IMG/VR virus record: IMGVR_UViG_3300021197_000975
Location: 1 to 64,000 of that record
Length of the DNA stretch: 64,000 nucleotides
Strand: one strand, 5' to 3'
Source: a virus
Both the position numbers and the translations under genes were made by a program. Under the pieces are notes generated by a model. It did no database searches. It saw nothing but the letters and a program-made list of their open reading frames with translations, and was not told the DNA's origin. Positions 56,924-63,026 of this stretch are shown piece after piece. Position 1 is the stretch's first letter, and the number at the start of each line of letters is the position of its first letter.

Positions 56924-57220
56924 ATGTCACAGTATGACGAACTGGCAGCCCGCCTTGCGGTGCTCGAAGCTCGTGATCGTATGCAGCGTGCCATCTTGTC
57001 GATGGTGACTGACCCTGCTACGTGGCAATCATTGCTTGACTTCCATGCTGAGTGGAAGGACGAGCTCCAAGCAATCGGTAAGGTTCTCAATGCTTTCTTC
57101 GATACGGAGAATGTACCTGAGCAGCTTATCGATACCATCGTTGATGGAGTCAAGGGACATGTAGCAGTACATGAGACTTGGCTAGAACATCATCGAGAGG
57201 CTGGTCACCTCAGTCACTGA
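56924..57220 (+). CDS. Small helical protein between the paired hairpins
   Basis: 98 residues from ATG 56924, which follows TAAGGAG; a GTG at 56888 is less likely. Helical and acidic (ELAARLAVLEARDRMQRAILSMV, FHAEWKDELQAIGKVLNAFF), ending in a His-rich segment (HVAVHETWLEHHREAGHLSH). Base composition is markedly more GC-rich than the late genes. Function unknown. Confidence 0.65.
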   Translation: MSQYDELAARLAVLEARDRMQRAILSMVTDPATWQSLLDFHAEWKDELQAIGKVLNAFFDTENVPEQLIDTIVDGVKGHVAVHETWLEHHREAGHLSH

Positions 57221-57228
57221 ACGTGACA

Positions 57229-57280
57229 GACAATCTCAACGACACCCTCTCTTAGGAGAGGTTGTCTATTGGGATTCTCA
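57229..57280 (+). repeat. 52-nt hairpin element, copy B
   Basis: Same length and same flanking blocks as copy A (GACAATCTCAACGA at the left, TCTATTGGGATTCTCA at the right). The inner stem differs in sequence (CCTCTC/GAGAGG) but keeps pairing, including two compensatory base-pair changes. It begins the leader of the polymerase-like gene. Confidence 0.75.
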
Positions 57281-57480
57281 TCCCACGGAGGAGAACGAAA
57301 GGACACAAGGACCACGCCTGCGGTGGGCAGGCCAGACAAACTATGCAAGGAAGCAAGCTTCACGCTGTAGCTCAACAGATCGTTCCAGTGCTACAGCGGA
57401 GCAATAGACAATAGCTGCGGTAGACAGTAGGCGTGTCACTGCCTGCCGCACATTCTCCTGAGACACGCGATAACTTTGGA
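57281..57480 (+). promoter_or_regulatory. Structured leader with potential pseudoknot before the polymerase-like gene
   Basis: No coding frame is convincing here. Three structures are visible. GCCTGC/GCAGGC lies near 57316-57332. An 8-bp stem pairs 57363-57370 with 57391-57398. A 12-position stem pairs 57417-57428 with 57438-57449 (one mismatch, one wobble). The loop of the last (57431-57437, GCGTGTC) is perfectly complementary to 57462-57468 (GACACGC), forming an H-type pseudoknot that ends 12 bases before the AAGGAGG site. Such an element could control translation. Confidence 0.55.
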
Positions 57481-57493
57481 AAGGAGGTTTGTC

Positions 57494-59404
57494 ATGATGG
57501 CAGACCGCACCAAAGTAGTGAGTGCTTTGACAAAGCCCGTATCAACGATATGGGATTTCGTCCACACTCTTCACACCTTCTGCAACATCCCGTTGCAGGA
57601 GGCTGGCGATCTCATGTTCGCCTTGGCTCACGATGGAACCATCGAGCTGTTCAACGTAGCAGACGATGAATCCAGCAAGACCACCACATATGTAGTTAAT
57701 ACACATGTGGCAAGTCGAGCCTTTGGACTTGATGGGGAATGTCGCCTCATCAGGTGTGACGAGAACAAGCGTATCCCATCCCTCGGGGCGGGCGGGCGTC
57801 TTGGCTCTTTCCACTTGCCACCCATGTTGGCGAAGGCTATGGATCACAATGATTCCCAGCGGTTTATCATGCACACCGGGATGCTCGATATCTATCGACG
57901 CATCAAGGATGGCATGTCCCGCGAGGATGATTCCAAGAATGTGATCTGGACCCGTCGCCGCAACAGGATGGAACTGCTACTGGTTACGGAGTTCGAGACC
58001 CATGGTCCCGGCCCTTATCACCAGATCGGTACACCCGAGGCAGCATTCCGGCTCCATGTTCTGGCTTCCACTGCGGGCATTGCGTCCCATCAGGGAAGTG
58101 GTTGGCATCGTGCAGTGTGCGACTTCGCTCTTCGGTACGGAGCACCCAAGGGCAGTGACGAGTGGGATCACGGTATGTACATCCTTGAACAGGAGTACAA
58201 CGTGAACACCAGCAACTACGCCAAGATTCTCGAGGCAGGTTGCAGCTTGGATCTGTTCCTTAATCCCGCCAAGTACGAGCACATGCTCGGCACCACTGAC
58301 GGGGCCAAGTTGGCCGAAGCTGTTCGCGCTGCGTTCTGCATTCATGAACTGCTGACTGAAGGATCCACCTCTTACATCTTCGGTAAGGACCGCAACTCCT
58401 GTGGTCCCGCCGATATGTCCCGTATGATCGGCTGCCGCGATCTCGCTACAGCTACGAACATGATCTACTCGGGCAAGGAGGTGAACTTCGCAGCTGAAGT
58501 TCTCAAGTTTGTCGGCAAAAAGATTGCAGTGACTGACTCCATGTTGCCTTACGAGGATCTCATCCTCGATCCCAAGGCAACTGGCAAGCCCTGCCTTCAG
58601 CCCATCCAGTACACGGCCTCTGCGGCTAGTGCGTCCCGTGCTCTTGTCTTTCGCAAGGGCAAGGGGGATGATGTCCATTACTTGGACGCTGCTGACATGT
58701 ACATTCCCGGCTCTCTGGATAAGGTTGCTGAATGCGACCTCAACCAGAAGTGGCTCCACGTTCACAAGGAGCTGGGTTGGGAGAAGAGCATTGCTCTTAC
58801 CATTGAGACTGCAAGCTGCATCGAAGAGGCCTTCCACATGCTTTCCCACGGGAGGGCACGAACGGCTGGTCAGATCATGAAGAAGGCAGTTGAAGTATGC
58901 AATGAGAATAAGACGTACCTCACATGGCCGACCGTCATGGGAATTGATTTCGTCTATCGGCCCACTGAACTTGATTACAGTGTGCTCGAAAAGGATGACG
59001 ATGGCAACATCGTCAAGGACGAACGCATCAAGATCTCAGGTCGAGTGAATGGCAGGAGGAAGCAGTACAAGCTGTACCCGACTGTCACTGAAGCTCGTAG
59101 CTCAGGAGCCTTGGCTGCTGTGCTGCGTGTGAAGGATGCGGAACAGAATGTCCTGTATAACTGCGAAGCCAGTGATGCAGGTATTCCCACCGCCAACACT
59201 CACGACAAGTTCGGCACAGCCCTTGGCTGCCTTGGTTTCGTGAACGAGGTGATCACCCGGAATGCAAAGACCGGGACCGATGCCAACTTCTTCAACGAGA
59301 TCATTGACAGGTACGAACTGCCTTTCAACCACTTCACGCCACTGCGGCCTGAAGAGTTGGATGGCAAGCACATGCTGGACGGCACTCCGCCTCATCTGGC
59401 ATGA
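57494..59404 (+). CDS. Putative short, divergent single-subunit (T7-type) RNA polymerase
   Basis: 636 residues from ATG 57494, after AAGGAGG (57481-57487); TTG 57476 overlaps that site and is rejected. Motif A-like: DRNSCGPADMSRM from Asp299, aligning position by position with T7 DGSCSGIQHFSAM (Asp537). Motif B-like: Lys361, Lys365 and Tyr373 at the spacing of T7 Arg627, Lys631, Tyr639. Motif C-like: THDKFGT with Asp571, against IHDSFGT (Asp812). The motif A-C distance is 272 residues (275 in T7) and 65 residues follow (71 in T7). About 240 N-terminal residues present in T7 polymerase are missing, so promoter recognition must differ. Codons are GC-rich, like the capsid gene. Alternative: an unrelated protein with chance motifs. 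Confidence 0.65.
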   Translation: MMADRTKVVSALTKPVSTIWDFVHTLHTFCNIPLQEAGDLMFALAHDGTIELFNVADDESSKTTTYVVNTHVASRAFGLDGECRLIRCDENKRIPSLGAGGRLGSFHLPPMLAKAMDHNDSQRFIMHTGMLDIYRRIKDGMSREDDSKNVIWTRRRNRMELLLVTEFETHGPGPYHQIGTPEAAFRLHVLASTAGIASHQGSGWHRAVCDFALRYGAPKGSDEWDHGMYILEQEYNVNTSNYAKILEAGCSLDLFLNPAKYEHMLGTTDGAKLAEAVRAAFCIHELLTEGSTSYIFGKDRNSCGPADMSRMIGCRDLATATNMIYSGKEVNFAAEVLKFVGKKIAVTDSMLPYEDLILDPKATGKPCLQPIQYTASAASASRALVFRKGKGDDVHYLDAADMYIPGSLDKVAECDLNQKWLHVHKELGWEKSIALTIETASCIEEAFHMLSHGRARTAGQIMKKAVEVCNENKTYLTWPTVMGIDFVYRPTELDYSVLEKDDDGNIVKDERIKISGRVNGRRKQYKLYPTVTEARSSGALAAVLRVKDAEQNVLYNCEASDAGIPTANTHDKFGTALGCLGFVNEVITRNAKTGTDANFFNEIIDRYELPFNHFTPLRPEELDGKHMLDGTPPHLA

Positions 59405-59489
59405 TTCACCTTGACGGGTGACTCTCCGGGGACGGGCAGGCTGGGAGAAATCTCAGTCTGTCTATTAGATGTCTAGTTGTTAGATATCT

Positions 59490-59517
59490 ATTTATTAATC
59501 TCACTGGAGATAAAACA
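59490..59517 (+). promoter_or_regulatory. Leader element shared with the major capsid gene
   Basis: ATTTATTAATCTCA at 59490-59503 followed by a GGAGA site, with the block ending 15 bases before the ATG. Sequence and spacing are identical to 13860-13887. Upstream, 59405-59489 holds two small hairpins (TCACC/GGTGA near 59406 and CTGGGAG/CTCAG near 59439) and no gene. Confidence 0.4.
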
Positions 59518-59964
59518 ATGAACAATGGAAACAACGCAAGGTACTTCTACCTCGAGGAGGTGGAGTCACCTCACCGGAAGTTCTTCTTCACCTCATTCGG
59601 AGACCGGGTGGGTGTGAAGTTCGTGGACGCAATGCCCGAAGAGCTTCGTGAAGGTGCGAAGATATATGATCTTATTACCTTCCTGCCCATGTGTGAGCAG
59701 TCAGGGTACAAGGTCGTACAGAATCGCTGGACTTCCAAGCATATCCGTCTGACGAAGTTGGATGGGATCTGGAAGGCCAAGGTTGTGGCTGTTCACCCTC
59801 TGGCCGACAAGCCTCTTCACGCCACCTTTGGTGGTGAGACGATGCGAGATGCCCTCTCCAACTTCTGGCTTGGGTGGAACCAGAAGGTAGTGAATGAGTA
59901 TGGACACCTCAATGTCCACACTCACATCATCTTCACCGAACCGAAGAAGTACCTCGAGTGCTGA
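59518..59964 (+). CDS. Unknown protein of the polymerase region
   Basis: 148 residues with GGAGATAAAACA before the ATG. Sequence RYFYLEEVESPHRKFFFTSFGDRVGVKFVDAMPEEL is rich in beta-forming residues. The end (GWNQKVVNEYGHLNVHTHIIF) is mixed. Codon use is C-ending as in the polymerase-like gene. The shared capsid leader suggests strong expression. Function unknown. Confidence 0.7.
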   Translation: MNNGNNARYFYLEEVESPHRKFFFTSFGDRVGVKFVDAMPEELREGAKIYDLITFLPMCEQSGYKVVQNRWTSKHIRLTKLDGIWKAKVVAVHPLADKPLHATFGGETMRDALSNFWLGWNQKVVNEYGHLNVHTHIIFTEPKKYLEC

Positions 59965-59975
59965 TGCACTGATTA

Positions 59976-60006
59976 CAAGGCCCCTTGCAAAGTGCTTGGG
60001 GCCTTG
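59976..60006 (+). terminator. 9-bp hairpin after the 148-residue gene
   Basis: CAAGGCCCC (59976-59984) pairs perfectly with GGGGCCTTG (59998-60006) across a 13-base loop, 11 bases after the stop codon. There is no downstream T-run, so it is either a weak or Rho-assisted terminator or a 3'-end stabiliser. Confidence 0.5.
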
Positions 60007-60025
60007 ATCTCTAGGCATCTCTACG

Positions 60026-60224
60026 TAACCCTAGATAACCCAAGTATCACGTAGCCCATCATAACACAGGATAGCCCTAGAGGTAGCCCTAAGTCGGCCC
60101 AGAGTAGCCCGAGGTAGCCCTAGAGGTAGCCCTACAGGCAGGTAGCCCCGTGGTATCCCCTAAGTAGCCCCCAAGTAGCGGGGTAAGGGGGTATCCATAG
60201 GCCTACCTGCTTTTTTCGTAGCCC
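60026..60224 (+). repeat. Iteron-like array of TAGCCC units
   Basis: Nine exact TAGCCC hexamers (starting at 60052, 60072, 60084, 60105, 60115, 60127, 60143, 60165 and 60219) plus two TAACCC variants at the left. A 20-base block containing two units occurs twice exactly (60072-60091 and 60115-60134). No ORF runs through convincingly. Candidate roles: replication origin iterons, terminase recognition, or the counterpart of the short repeats beside T7 terminal repeats. Confidence 0.7.
60138..60216 (+). terminator. Large terminator hairpin with T-run
   Basis: GCAGGTAG (60138-60145) pairs with CTACCTGC (60203-60210), followed directly by TTTTTT. The interior has several C- and G-tracts that can form an inner stem. 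It overlaps the right part of the TAGCCC array. Confidence 0.6.
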
Positions 60225-60345
60225 AACCCAAGACGGAACGCTTCGCTGACCATCTCTTGCCTTCGGCACACGCGGAACACACTCCCAGTTGCTCCCGAAT
60301 GCCAGCGGGGGTAAGCCCGTGGCATTCTGGGCAGTTTGTGAACAT
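60160..60345 (-). CDS. Possible leftward zinc-ribbon protein
   Basis: 61 residues on the minus strand. The N-terminus NCPECHGLTPAGIREQLGVCSAC has CPxCHG...CxxC, the pattern of a small zinc ribbon, followed by a basic tail. It would be the only leftward gene. Against it: no clear ribosome binding site, the 3' end lies in the terminator and repeat array, and an 8-bp hairpin (GAATGCCA/TGGCATTC, about 60297-60327) falls inside. Confidence 0.3.
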   Translation of the reverse strand: MFTNCPECHGLTPAGIREQLGVCSACAEGKRWSAKRSVLGWATKKAGRPMDTPLPRYLGAT

Positions 60346-60430
60346 GTGTCACCGAGTAGGGATCTTTCGGGATCTTCTTGGTGACAGGTTGGAAGAGTCA
60401 TCGTCCAGCCGTCCCCGTTGTGGGGAAGAA

Positions 60431-60697
60431 ATGATGACGTACTCTTCGGAGGACTTGGAATCAATGGCGAAGACCACTGATACCAAGCAGTCCACCAGCC
60501 CCAATGGATTCACTCGAATCCGTGAGGCTAAGGTGTCCCTTGAGGCCCAATACGCTGAGCGTGTTGAGGCTTGGGATGACGCCACGGTAGACCACTGCCT
60601 CGATATGATCGATGAAGGACGCATGCGCGTTCCCTTCAAGGTCCGTATCGTGCGTGCGTCTGCTGTCAAGCGTGGACTCGCCACTAATAACGGTTAA
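60431..60697 (+). CDS. Small helical protein of unknown function
   Basis: 88 residues from ATG 60431 with GGGGAAG upstream; ATG 60464 is an alternative. An upstream extension to 60257 crosses a hairpin and looks unnatural. The C-terminal 60 residues (FTRIREAKVSLEAQYAERVEAWDDATVDHCLDMIDEGRM) are helical. Tail is basic. A CCTCGC/GCGGGG hairpin (60710-60724) follows the stop. Function unknown. Confidence 0.55.
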   Translation: MMTYSSEDLESMAKTTDTKQSTSPNGFTRIREAKVSLEAQYAERVEAWDDATVDHCLDMIDEGRMRVPFKVRIVRASAVKRGLATNNG

Positions 60698-60750
60698 TCC
60701 GTTGTTGGGCCTCGCCTAGCGGGGTGGTGGTGTTTAGCACACCCGGCAGT

Positions 60751-60787
60751 AGCACTGGCTGTCGTTATGTCCTCAGTGCTTTTCTTT
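60751..60787 (+). terminator. Terminator ahead of the structured RNA region
   Basis: AGCACTG (60751-60757) pairs perfectly with CAGTGCT (60774-60780), followed by TTTCTTT. It would end transcripts from the polymerase-like segment before the structured RNA. A second 8-bp hairpin with a TTCG tetraloop lies at 60791-60810 (CTCTCTCC/GGAGAGGG), probably a stabilising or processing structure. Confidence 0.65.
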
Positions 60788-61341
60788 ATGCTCTCTCCTT
60801 CGGGAGAGGGTGTAGAGAAAATGAGTTAGGTTGGAACCAACGGATCTCCCGTGAGCAGGTGCTTGCAGGGCTGCAACCCGGTGAAGGTGGCGACTGCCCC
60901 TCCATGGGAGATCCATTCCAACCGCAACGAGCAGCAGACGGGATGCAACTGCAATAACAACATCCCAATTCGGGTGCTGGAGTGTGATGATGTCCGCCAT
61001 TGACCAGCATACTATGAAGAGGCGGGTCCGGCTAAAGAAGGCAGCCGTGAGGTGGATAGGGGACGAATCGCCAGCCTTTACTTATGGAGACCTGAAGCCA
61101 GATCGTATGCTGGAACAGGATAAAGATAGCGCCTCTGTCTTAGGCGGGAACTGCTGGGCATGGTGAGAGGATACTCTCTTTGGATACGGTACACGCCGGT
61201 TACATGTAGGTAGATAAACCGTGGCCCGTAGCACGAAGAAATCGGGGCGGTACGGACCTTTGCTGTGAAGACGTTACCAGTAAAACAGCATGTGCCTGAG
61301 TATGCACGTAAATAACTACTCCAATCTAATAGGGGGACCTA

Positions 61342-61435
61342 GGCATGCTCTACGATGTCCTGAGGTTGCTTGTGCTGGTTCAGGAGCCAAGATAAGTAAC
61401 TTATGTCGTATCGGGTTCGAATCCCGGCCCCTCCT
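61342..61435 (+). ncRNA. tRNA-like element 1
   Basis: The 3' half is tRNA-like: T arm TCGGG-TTCGAAT-CCCGG (61411-61427) followed by CCCCTCC and T. A variable-arm-like hairpin ATAAG-taa-CTTAT lies at 61392-61404. The preceding hairpin TCCTGA/TCAGGA (61358-61385) has a 16-base loop instead of 7. No matching 5' acceptor strand (GGAGGGG) is present, so a normal tRNA is unlikely. Confidence 0.4.
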
Positions 61436-61442
61436 AACCTAT

Positions 61443-61544
61443 GCCCTGCCGTGGCTTGGCTAAATTCTACGTGTCTTTGATAAGTAATTGGTCGTAGAAG
61501 ATGAAAGTCAAAAGACTAGAGAGGTTCGACTCCTCTCGGGGCTT
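61443..61544 (+). ncRNA. tRNA-like element 2
   Basis: T arm AGAGG-TTCGACT-CCTCT (61520-61536), variable-arm-like AGTC-aaaa-GACT (61506-61517), and a 7-bp stem TTCTACG/CGTAGAA (61465-61499) with a 21-base loop in the anticodon-arm position. GCCCTG (61443-61448) can pair with CGGGGC (61537-61542). No seven-base anticodon loop is visible. It shares the GATAAGTAA block with element 1. Confidence 0.4.
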
Positions 61545-61554
61545 ACCATATCAC

Positions 61555-61745
61555 GATGAGTCGTGCGTTAGTATAGAGCGTGAGACTATACCCAATGCAG
61601 AACTGGATTAGCGGGGGTGTCAGAGGTCTGTTGAGGTTTGAGTGCTACCAAGAGTCAGAAAGCATTACACGATTTTAGGTCTTGAGTTCGACACAAAACG
61701 GCTCGGGCTTGTGAGCTAAGGATCGTATCCTTCCCTGACTGCGAA
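61555..61745 (+). ncRNA. Further hairpins at the 3' side of the structured region
   Basis: CACGA-tgag-TCGTG near 61552-61565, an interrupted stem around GTATAG/CTATAC (61571-61591), GCTC/GAGC near 61701-61716 and AAGGAT-cgt-ATCCTT near 61718-61732. No gene is seen. These may be the end of the large RNA or a separate small one. Confidence 0.4.
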
Positions 61746-61817
61746 ATAACGTGAGGTCGATGGGTGGTGTAAGCATGACAACACACACGAGTTTCTTATG
61801 TATTACAAGGAGAACAT

Positions 61818-61895
61818 ATGATAATTCCAAACATGTTCTTGATCGGTGCTAGGTTATATATTATACTAGAGCCCATCAGAATGACTCTTTGTTGA
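61818..61895 (+). CDS. Possible 25-residue peptide
   Basis: ATG 61818 has a good AAGGAGAACAT site. The hydrophobic peptide (MIIPNMFLIGARLYIILEPIRM) ends at TGA 61893-61895. It overlaps the promoter at 61839-61867, so it would be made from an upstream transcript. Weakly supported. Confidence 0.3.
   Translation: MIIPNMFLIGARLYIILEPIRMTLC
61839..61867 (+). promoter_or_regulatory. Sigma70-like promoter for the early operon
   Basis: TTGATC at 61839-61844, 17-base spacer, TATACT at 61862-61867. Both hexamers are within two changes or fewer of the sigma70 consensus and the spacing is ideal. Transcription would begin near 61874 and run into 61997-63969, letting host polymerase read these genes first. 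Confidence 0.6.
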
Positions 61896-61996
61896 ACCAT
61901 ATGGACAAGCCTAGACTGTAGTGATGGTGTGTAGTGGCTAGGATGAGGTCAGGGAGGCCAAGAGTAGCAATCTCCCCAGCATACAAGGAGGTGTCT

Positions 61997-62161
61997 ATGA
62001 CACAAGATAATTACGATAGATACTACAAGTATCTCAATCTGCTCTCTGCCTACGGTCGTGAGGGTGAAGTGAGCGATCTTGTCGAGCACTTCAATGTCTC
62101 TAAATATGAGGCATTCAGAATTATAATGAATTGGGCTGAGTCCCAGAAGGAGTCTGACTAA
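61997..62161 (+). CDS. Small helical protein with possible helix-turn-helix
   Basis: 54 residues from ATG 61997, preceded by AAGGAGGTG; a longer GTG/ATG frame from 61934 lacks a site. GEVSDLVEHFNVSKYEAFRIIMNWAE has the spacing of a helix-turn-helix. First gene after the sigma70-like promoter, so an early regulator is possible. One-base overlap with the next start. Confidence 0.6.
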   Translation: MTQDNYDRYYKYLNLLSAYGREGEVSDLVEHFNVSKYEAFRIIMNWAESQKESD

Positions 62162-62511
62162 TGGGTATGGATGTGTATGGTGCTAACGAAGGTACTTACT
62201 TTCGTGCTAATTGTTGGGGCTGGAGACCTATCGTTGAAGCCATCTGGGCAGCAGATAAGGGTGAACTCTTTAGTGAAGACCTGCTGTCTCGTATGGGATA
62301 CAATGATGGTGCTGGCCCTACCTGTGAACATAGTTGTAGGCAGTTGGCTGACAAATTGGAACACTGGACCAATGAGAACGTAGAAGATACGTACTCTCCA
62401 GATGTGTTCCTTGAGGAAGATGGAACCAACTACTACGGAACAAGCAAAGGCCACCTTCTTGAGTTTGTCGCATTCCTTAGGGAATGTGGTGATGGATTTG
62501 AAGTGTGGTAA
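62161..62511 (+). CDS. Unknown early protein with Cys/Trp-rich N-terminus
   Basis: 116 residues. MGMDVYGANEGTYFRANCWGWRPIVEAIW resembles the start of small phage and plasmid proteins beginning GMDVYG and containing a W-W pair. It has further Cys residues (GPTCEHSCRQLADKL). A long acidic middle follows. Function unknown, but the GMDVYG family type is recurrent in phages. Confidence 0.7.
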   Translation: MGMDVYGANEGTYFRANCWGWRPIVEAIWAADKGELFSEDLLSRMGYNDGAGPTCEHSCRQLADKLEHWTNENVEDTYSPDVFLEEDGTNYYGTSKGHLLEFVAFLRECGDGFEVW

Positions 62512-62572
62512 CTTAGGTATACTATAGTTATATAGTTAATATAGTTATATAACTATAGTCTAATACCCAAGT
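62511..62572 (+). repeat. Long AT-rich palindrome
   Basis: ACTATAGTTATATA (62521-62534) pairs perfectly with TATATAACTATAGT (62546-62559) across 11 bases. The arms continue as GGTAT/ATACC and ACTT/AAGT. It begins at the previous stop codon. It may act as a cruciform, operator or replication feature. The absence of G-C pairs makes an intrinsic terminator unlikely. Confidence 0.75.
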
Positions 62573-62604
62573 ATATAGACAAAGGTTAAAACTAAGGTAT
62601 TACT

Positions 62605-62847
62605 ATGACTGATGAAAAGGAAAGAGGCCCCCTCTCAGACATGAAGACTGAGCAACTGATGGTTGCTCGTGTTCTCTTCGATGCTCTAAAGGATGTACTC
62701 AAACAAGGAATAGATGGCGATGATTTCGACTCAGAGTTTCATGACAATCTTGAAAAAATCGAAGAAGAAATTTCAGAAATTGATGTCGAACTACTCACAA
62801 GAGATGACATCCCAGACCCAGATGATGGAGATGGATCAATACTGTGA
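62605..62847 (+). CDS. Small acidic protein of unknown function
   Basis: 80 residues after the palindrome. Very acidic (DDFDSEFHDNLEKIEEEISEIDVELLTRDDIPDPDDGDGS). Acidic early proteins can mimic DNA or bind host enzymes, but there is no specific evidence. A GTGA overlap couples it to the next gene. Confidence 0.6.
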   Translation: MTDEKERGPLSDMKTEQLMVARVLFDALKDVLKQGIDGDDFDSEFHDNLEKIEEEISEIDVELLTRDDIPDPDDGDGSIL

Positions 62848-63026
62848 CGAGCCAAATGAATATGAACGAGATGAAAGTTACTCAAATTGGTATTCGTCTA
62901 GAGACTCTCTTGAATGAGGGTAAGATTCTAGACTATACCTCCGATGGATGGCTAAGGATTCATGATAAATGGGTTCCTTGGCAAATAGGATTCAAGCAAT
63001 TAGGAGATAAAAATGATTGCAACTAA
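62844..63026 (+). CDS. Small early protein with Trp-rich end
   Basis: 60 residues, GTG start in GTGA overlap. The C-terminal part WLRIHDKWVPWQIGFKQLG looks like a compact beta domain. Overlaps the DUF932 gene by 14 bases. Function unknown. Confidence 0.6.
   Translation: MTSQMNMNEMKVTQIGIRLETLLNEGKILDYTSDGWLRIHDKWVPWQIGFKQLGDKNDCN

Larger units (their letters stand above)
60829..61760 (+). ncRNA. Large structured non-coding RNA region (candidate ornate RNA)
   Basis: No credible gene occupies this stretch; short frames have poor composition and no sites. Many long-range stems are visible: 60829-60836/60916-60923 (8 bp), 60842-60850/60906-60914 (9 bp), 60940-60945/60961-60966, and 61004-61012/61105-61113 (9 bp). 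The last encloses nested GGCG/CGCC, GTCC/GGAC and GGCT/AGCC stems (61021-61072). Further stems are 61130-61134/61142-61146, 61165-61169/61174-61178, 61197-61201/61217-61221 and 61261-61266/61285-61290. Two tRNA-like pieces follow. Size and setting recall GOLLD and ROOL RNAs of phages, but no consensus match can be shown here. Confidence 0.55.

Noticed and set aside
57977-58849. 290-residue minus-strand frame inside the polymerase-like gene
   Set aside because: It is antisense to a gene with conserved motifs and good ribosome site. GC-rich third positions open the opposite strand, and the composition is unnatural.
60829-60923. Cobalamin riboswitch (because of the B12-dependent RNR)
   Set aside because: The region is well folded and contains GCGACTGCC-like pieces, but the conserved B12-box order is absent and RNR lies far away behind other genes.
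60724-60957. Short plus-strand frame MVVFSTPGSSTGCRY...
   Set aside because: No ribosome site. It runs through a terminator, a TTCG hairpin and an 8-bp stem, so it is better explained as structured RNA.
61342-61544. Phage attachment site made of tRNA 3' ends
   Set aside because: T-arm identity could suit an attP core, but no integrase or excisionase is present in the window and there are two different T arms.
60829-61760. tmRNA or RNase P RNA
   Set aside because: I could not find the tmRNA acceptor/T-loop pair with a tag frame, nor RNase P conserved core segments. A covariance scan would decide.
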